DNA of 64,000 nt from Sequoia sempervirens (lineage: Eukaryota > Streptophyta > Pinopsida > Cupressales > Cupressaceae), in NCBI GenBank assembly GCA_007258455.2, contig VDFB02187456.1, forward strand, positions 1-64,000. Direction: 5' to 3'. Positions within the stretch are counted from its first letter, which is position 1. The number at the start of each line of letters is the position of its first letter. The notes beneath the pieces are model-generated. The model was not told the origin of the DNA. It ran no database searches and worked only from the letters and a program-made list of their open reading frames with translations. Shown piece after piece: positions 58,915-64,000 of the stretch. Both the position numbers and the translations under genes were made by a program.

Positions 58915-59344
58915 GATGTGACAATATTATTTCAAAAAAATTGAGTCATGACTTTAAGTGATTTAATAAATAATAAAACGTCAACCATTGATATTTTCAA
59001 ATCTAACGGTTTTAGTGTTATTCTGGAGGTTTGGATTCACAAGTATAGTGCTTCAGACATTTTCTTTCGGAATGCAACTATATCCATCCATTAAACATTC
59101 ATCAAACAGTTATATCAATTTTCTAATTCGATGTGACAATATTATTGCGCAAAACTTGAGTCATGAATTTAAGTGATTTAATAAGTAATAAAAGGTCGAC
59201 CATTGATATTTGGAAATCTAACGATTCTAGGATTATTCTAAAGGTTTGAATTTGCAATTCTAGTGCTCCAAACATTTTCTTCCAGAATGCAACTACATTC
59301 GTCCATCAAACATTCATTGAATGGTCGTCGATTATATTAATTTG
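58915..59344. repeat. 215-bp tandem duplication
   Basis: Two units starting GATGTGACAATATTATT at 58915 and 59130, both including GAGTCATGA, AAGTGATTTAATAA, CCATTGATATTT and GAATGCAACTA. A third, partial copy lies at 55905-56045. Confidence 0.85.
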
Positions 59345-59549
59345 CACTGACATTTGGCTTCAGACATAGTACTTCGCTCAGTGGCTCACTGACACACTTC
59401 TAATAAGAACTTATAATAATATGTTGACACTTGTCCCCATTCCAGACACTTTATGAAGAAATTTGGATGTATGGAGAATTTGTCTCAAAATAGAACAATA
59501 TATAGCATTTGATATTTTTGCCACCAAGCTATGATTTTTTGTTGGCATA

Positions 59550-59830
59550 CCAGTTTATTTCGCCAATGAATTTTTTTATTGGTTTAAAATTATGTTTAAT
59601 TTTCCAATGAATTTTTTTTGTTGGTTTGAAAATATTTTTTTAGTTTGAAAACAAGTTTTAATCACCAACAATAATATTTTTTGTTTTGAAAATAGGTTTA
59701 ATTCACCCACGAAAATATTTTATTGGTTTGAAAATAGGTTTAATTCACGAATGATAATATTTTATTGGTTTGAAAATAGATTTTAATCACAAATGAAAAT
59801 ATTTTATTGGTTTTAAAAAAATTATAATTC
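59550..59830. repeat. 42-46-bp tandem repeat
   Basis: About six units around AATATTTTATTGGTTTGAAA followed by ATAGGTTTAATTCACGAATG. The last three copies start near 59714, 59756 and 59798. Confidence 0.8.
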
Positions 59831-60522
59831 GCCATGATTTTCCACAAACTTCTAGTGATTACAAAAGATTCACTAATTGAGATTATTATTTTTCTCAAAA
59901 AAAAAATCGCCAATAAAATTAATATTTTTTTCGGGAAGTATACAAGATTTGCCAAGTTTTTACACCTTCTCTGAGGGGGGTTTCTTAAAGTTATCCATGC
60001 TTTTTGTTTGACCTGTGACTAGTTTTCTTTTGTTGTTTTCCCTTAGTCTTAGCTTAGGAAATCTGGCCATCTCTATTGCCATCTCCACCTTTTCCATTGT
60101 ACTTTGAACAGACTGTTATCAAATTCAAGATTGATGTATCCATTGTAAACTACCCTTTCATTTACTTTGAATGGATAGTTATCTTGCAAGATTGATGTAT
60201 CCATGTCAACATTCACATTTTTTGAAAAATATGAATCATTTGCAATAACCGTATTATTTTTTATCTTTATTTTATTCTTGATATTTTTAAGATTATGATC
60301 TAAGATAGGGTTATCATGTGCTTCTATTTATTTAGTCTCAGTTGTAAAGTGTGCATTCTCCATCACACTAACAACTTCTTCCTTCATAATTGAAAGGTTC
60401 ATATTTAGGTTCTATCCAAGTTAATTAGCATTAGTAGCACCTAGCACTTGGCAATGACTCTGTTCTCCTTATTGTGTAATGATAGACCCCTTTTTGTTGC
60501 ACCTTAATATACCTCTATGTAT
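59831..60522. other. No gene seen
   Basis: AT-rich. Near 60100-60210 a phrase like AGATTGATGTATCCAT occurs twice about 65 bases apart. Nothing else is supported. Confidence 0.4.
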
Positions 60523-62400
60523 GTAGTGTAAAGTTGCAAGGTGTCATAGTTTTTGTTCTATTTGTCATGTGACCAAACCAACAGTTCCAACACGTCCAAA
60601 TGAGTAGGTTTACACTAGGAAAGGTCCTTTTTTGCACCCAAGCATGCTGAAATGTTCCAAGCTACATTGCACCAATGATTTCTCTTAAGAGACCAAAGTG
60701 TGAAAAAGCATCAAACTTTGACGATCTCTTTCTCAAAAACTGTGGCACCTACTACCATTTCTTCTAAAGGTGCATGGTCATGTAGGGTCCCTCTACAATA
60801 ACCTCTCTCAATTTTTCATATCTCTAATCCATTTTCCCGTGGTGACGAGTTTTCAGTTGATAGAAAAAGTGTTAGATGCATGTAGTGTAAAGTTGCAAGG
60901 TGGTGTAATTTTTGTTATGTTCATCGTGCAACCAAACCGACAGTTCCAACATGTCTAGATGGGTAGGTTTACGTGATACAAGGTCCTCTTTCACACACCA
61001 ACATGCTGAAACATTCCAAGCTACATTGCACTGGAGATTTTTCTTAAGAGACCAAAGTGTGAAAAACTAGAAAAATTTGATGAGATATTTCTTAGAAACC
61101 ATGGCACTTACAACCATTTTTTCTAAAGAGATAGGTTCATGTAGGGCCCCTTTATAATAACCTCTCTCAAATTTTCATATCTCCAATTCATTTGCTTGTG
61201 GTAACAAGTTTTCAGTTGATGGAAAAAGTGTCAAATGCATTGAAGAGAAAGTTGCAAGGTGGAATAATTTTTGTTATGTACGTCGTGTGACCAAACCGAC
61301 AGTTCCAACATGTCTGAATGGGTAACTTTATGCTAGGAAAGTTCATGTTTCACACCCCAACATGCTGGAACATTTCAGGCTACATTGCACTGGCAATTTC
61401 TCTTAAGAGACCAGTGTGAAAAAATAGAAAACTTTGATGATATCTTTCTCATAAATCATGGCACTTACAACCATTTTTTCTGAAGGTACAAGATCATAGA
61501 GGAACCCTCTACAATAATCTCTCTTATTTTTTCATATCTCCAATCCATTTTCCTGTGGTGACAAGTTTTCAATTGATGGAAAAAGCATCAGATGCATGAA
61601 ATGTAAAGTTGCAAGGTGGCATAATTTTCATTGTATTCATCATGCGACCAAATCGTCAGTTCCAACATATCTAAATGGGTATTTTTACGCTAGACAAGGT
61701 CCTATTTCACACACTAGCATGCTGGAACGTTCCAGGATACATTGCACTGGTGATTTCTCTTAAGAGACAAAAGTGTGAAAAAGAAGAAAACTTTGACAGG
61801 TTCTTTCTTGGAAACCGTGGCACTTAAAACAATTTCATCTAAAGGTATAGGATCATGTAGGGTCCCTCTACAATAACCTCTTTTATTTTTTCATATCTCC
61901 AATCCATTTTCCCGCAGTGACAAGTTTTCAATTGATGTAAAAAGCATCAGTTGCATTCAAAACAAAGTTGCAAGATAGCCTAAATTATATTTTGTTCATC
62001 ATGTGACCAAACCGATAGCTCCAACACATTAGGGTGGGTGGGTTTATGGTAGGCAAGGTCCTGTTTCGCACCCCAACATACCAGATCATTCCAGGTTACA
62101 TTATATTGATGCTTTCTCATAAGAGCCCTAAGTGCCCAAAAGTGGCAAACTTTGACGAGTTGTTACTTCGAAACTGTGGCACTTATAAACATTTTTTATG
62201 AAGTTATAAGGTCACATAGAGTCTCTCTACAATAAAATCTCTCAGTTTTCCATATGTCCAAGTCGTTCCACTATGGCAAAGATGTTTCATATGTTCCAAA
62301 AAGTGTCAGTTGCATTTAGTAAAAATTTGTCAAGAGGCATTGTTTACATTCTTCATTCATGGGGGTAAACCGACAATAACAACACGTTGGGGTGGCTACA
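60523..62400. repeat. 358-bp tandem satellite, about five units
   Basis: The word AAAGTTGCAAGG starts at 60530, 60889, 61248, 61605 and 61964 (as AAAGTTGCAAGA in the last), with a decayed sixth near 62322. The period is thus 357-359 bases. Each unit also holds CCAAACCGACAGTTCCAACA, CATGCTGGAACATTCCAGG, TCTTAAGAGACCAAAGTGTG and CTACAATAACCTCTCT. Divergence between units is moderate and grows toward the right end. Confidence 0.92.
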
Positions 62401-63493
62401 AAATAAGTCCAATTTATGATTTTTAGTCAACTTAGGTGTCTTTACACTCTTATGTTTGAATGATCTACACCAAAGAACTAGTCTCCTCTGTTGATTGAAC
62501 TCAATGCAATCATAAACATTTTGGTCAATATAGGAATACATTTTTTTTAGATGAAGGAAAGTGTGGGTATGAAGAATACCTATATAAATTTGAGTAGTGA
62601 TCAGTCAACTAGAGGATGGGTACTTGAATATACTTTAATAAAATTATTGGAAACATAGAGTAAAATGTTTGTACTTTGTCTTGAATTAAACTTGATTGCA
62701 TAACTATTATCCAAAAATATGGCATCGAAGACCACAAACACATAGTGGTGTAGGAAAGATAATAATTATCCAACAAATATAAGTGAAATGAATGTGAAGA
62801 TCACCATAAAAAGGGTAATAAAAATTCCAAACATAAAATACAGTGGGAAACTAAAAAAGGTAAAGGTACATCATGATAAAAATCTTCACATCCTCATTGT
62901 CTTCATTTTATCAATACAACAAAATATTAGGAATGAATGGATAAAAAAGCATATTATTCAATAAAGAGTGATAATGCTTAAAAACAAGAATACATAAATC
63001 TAAAAATAAGTTATGAAGCATGGAATACACTTGTATTTTAAATATTTGAAGTAAACCATCTACAAATATCCATTGAAGCTTGTCATTGTATAATGGAGGC
63101 AACATATTATTATCAAAAAACTTGATTGGAAAAACATTTTAATCATTTGTAGTTACATCAAATAATTATTCATTTATTTAAATAATCATTTATAATACAA
63201 ATATGGACACCATCAAAAAAGTATATGTATTAACCAAATATACATATAGGCATACATCAATATATATTGATATAAGTATAATATATATACAAAAAAGCCA
63301 TATAGGCTTACAAGAATGTCATATGGATATACAATGTCACATATATATAATGCAAAATATATGTTCAAAATTTCCATATAGGCATACAACAAAGGACCCT
63401 AATAAATAGTCATTTCCCTCCAGGTGAAGAAAACAAATCACGAGCGACCTTTGATAATCAAGGAGATGGAGATGTGTATGATGGTGGTCTACT
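62401..63493. other. No gene seen; short dispersed repeats
   Basis: AT-rich. Between 63240 and 63390 a phrase CCATATAGGCATACAA appears in three imperfect copies. Confidence 0.4.
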
Positions 63494-63888
63494 TCAAATT
63501 CGTTCACTAGACCTCTTGTTTAATTCTTCATGGAGCCACACCTATTGCAATAAAAATTATAGACATTAATATATAGAAATTGCATTATATAAAATGAAAT
63601 ATTTAACAAAACAATCACTTACCACAACCAAATGATTTGTCTCCTCATTCACAACAACGAAACACTCATGTTGTGGCATTGCAAAGCCCTGTAGCAACCA
63701 TCCAAATAGAAATTAAACTACAAATTAATAATCATTTTATTTTTTAATATAGATAGCTTAAACAACAAATGTAATTTGAAATTTATTAATCTACCTCATA
63801 CCTCAATCAAAGGCATCGAGCTCACTACTACTGCAACAACACCATCCTCCATTGTCCTATCAATATCACGAGTGTCTACGTGCATCAT
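63494..63888 (-). CDS. Possible 3' end of a three-exon gene, product unknown
   Basis: Three small exons on the minus strand: 63802-63888 (87 bases), 63623-63688 (66) and 63494-63541 (48 with TGA). Introns of 113 and 81 bases have GT-AG ends, one with a consensus GTAAGT donor and one with GTATGA, and both are phase 0. Joined, they give 66 residues from MMHVDTRDIDRTMEDGVVAV through MPQHECFVVVNEETNHLVV to RSSERI. A further AG acceptor precedes the first ATG, so exons upstream, beyond 63888 or outside the window, are possible. I do not recognise the protein. No stop interrupts it, unlike nearly every other coding stretch here. Confidence 0.45.
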
Positions 63889-64000
63889 CTAGATATAAAA
63901 CAACATTATTCAATTGCCAAAACTAGAAGAGTGATGTGGGCCATGACATAACAAGGGGATTTATTAGGATTTATTATATTGTGGCTAGATTAGAGTTTAG

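Overview
This window looks like repeat-dominated nuclear DNA from a seed plant with a large genome. The evidence is AT-rich sequence, nested Ty1/copia and Ty3/gypsy-type LTR elements primed by initiator tRNA-Met-like sites, a DUF659-type hAT transposon, GT-AG introns, and arrays built on degenerate plant telomere motifs (TTTAGGG). The age and decay of the elements and the near absence of intact genes would suit a gymnosperm, but that is inference. No intact full-length gene is visible. Almost every coding stretch is a broken transposon gene.

Layout. 1-16.9 kb is a copia element (here 'I') that keeps only gag, protease and pre-integrase remnants. Two copies of a second copia family, A (minus, 1433-8272) and B (plus, about 8452-15461), are inserted in it head to head, 179 bp apart. 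16.86-18.75 kb is the 3' part of a gypsy element (integrase, then polypurine tract). About 19.55-29.7 kb is a gag-only gypsy-like remnant ('J'). It is split by copia element C (19896-25514, 5-bp TSD AAAGG) and by a 2.6-kb non-autonomous LTR element D (26740-29337, 5-bp TSD GACAC) whose internal ends resemble those of I. 29.7-31.76 kb is unrecognised AT-rich DNA. 31.76-32.05 kb is a GTAT microsatellite. 32.16-39.84 kb is a degenerate telomere-like array with a 4.0-kb hAT element (33377-37364) inserted at a perfect 8-bp TSD. 39.85-43.2 kb holds minisatellites. 43.25-47.49 kb is a decayed multi-exon gene resembling a DDE-type transposase family, interrupted by a solo LTR (44091-45246, TSD ATTAG). 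49.6-58.8 kb carries scattered minus-strand fragments of unrecognised genes. 58.9-62.4 kb contains a 215-bp duplication, a 42-46-bp repeat and a 358-bp tandem satellite of about five units. At the right edge, three small minus-strand exons with canonical splice sites in one phase (63494-63888) look like the 3' end of a gene.

The parts do not form a pathway; they record successive insertions. The order can be read: I, then A and B into I; J, then C and D into J; the telomere-like array, then hAT into it; the transposase-like gene, then an LTR element into it that later shrank to a solo LTR. The clearest decay signature is TAG stops at former CAG, CAA or TGG codons, as expected from long-term cytosine methylation and deamination.
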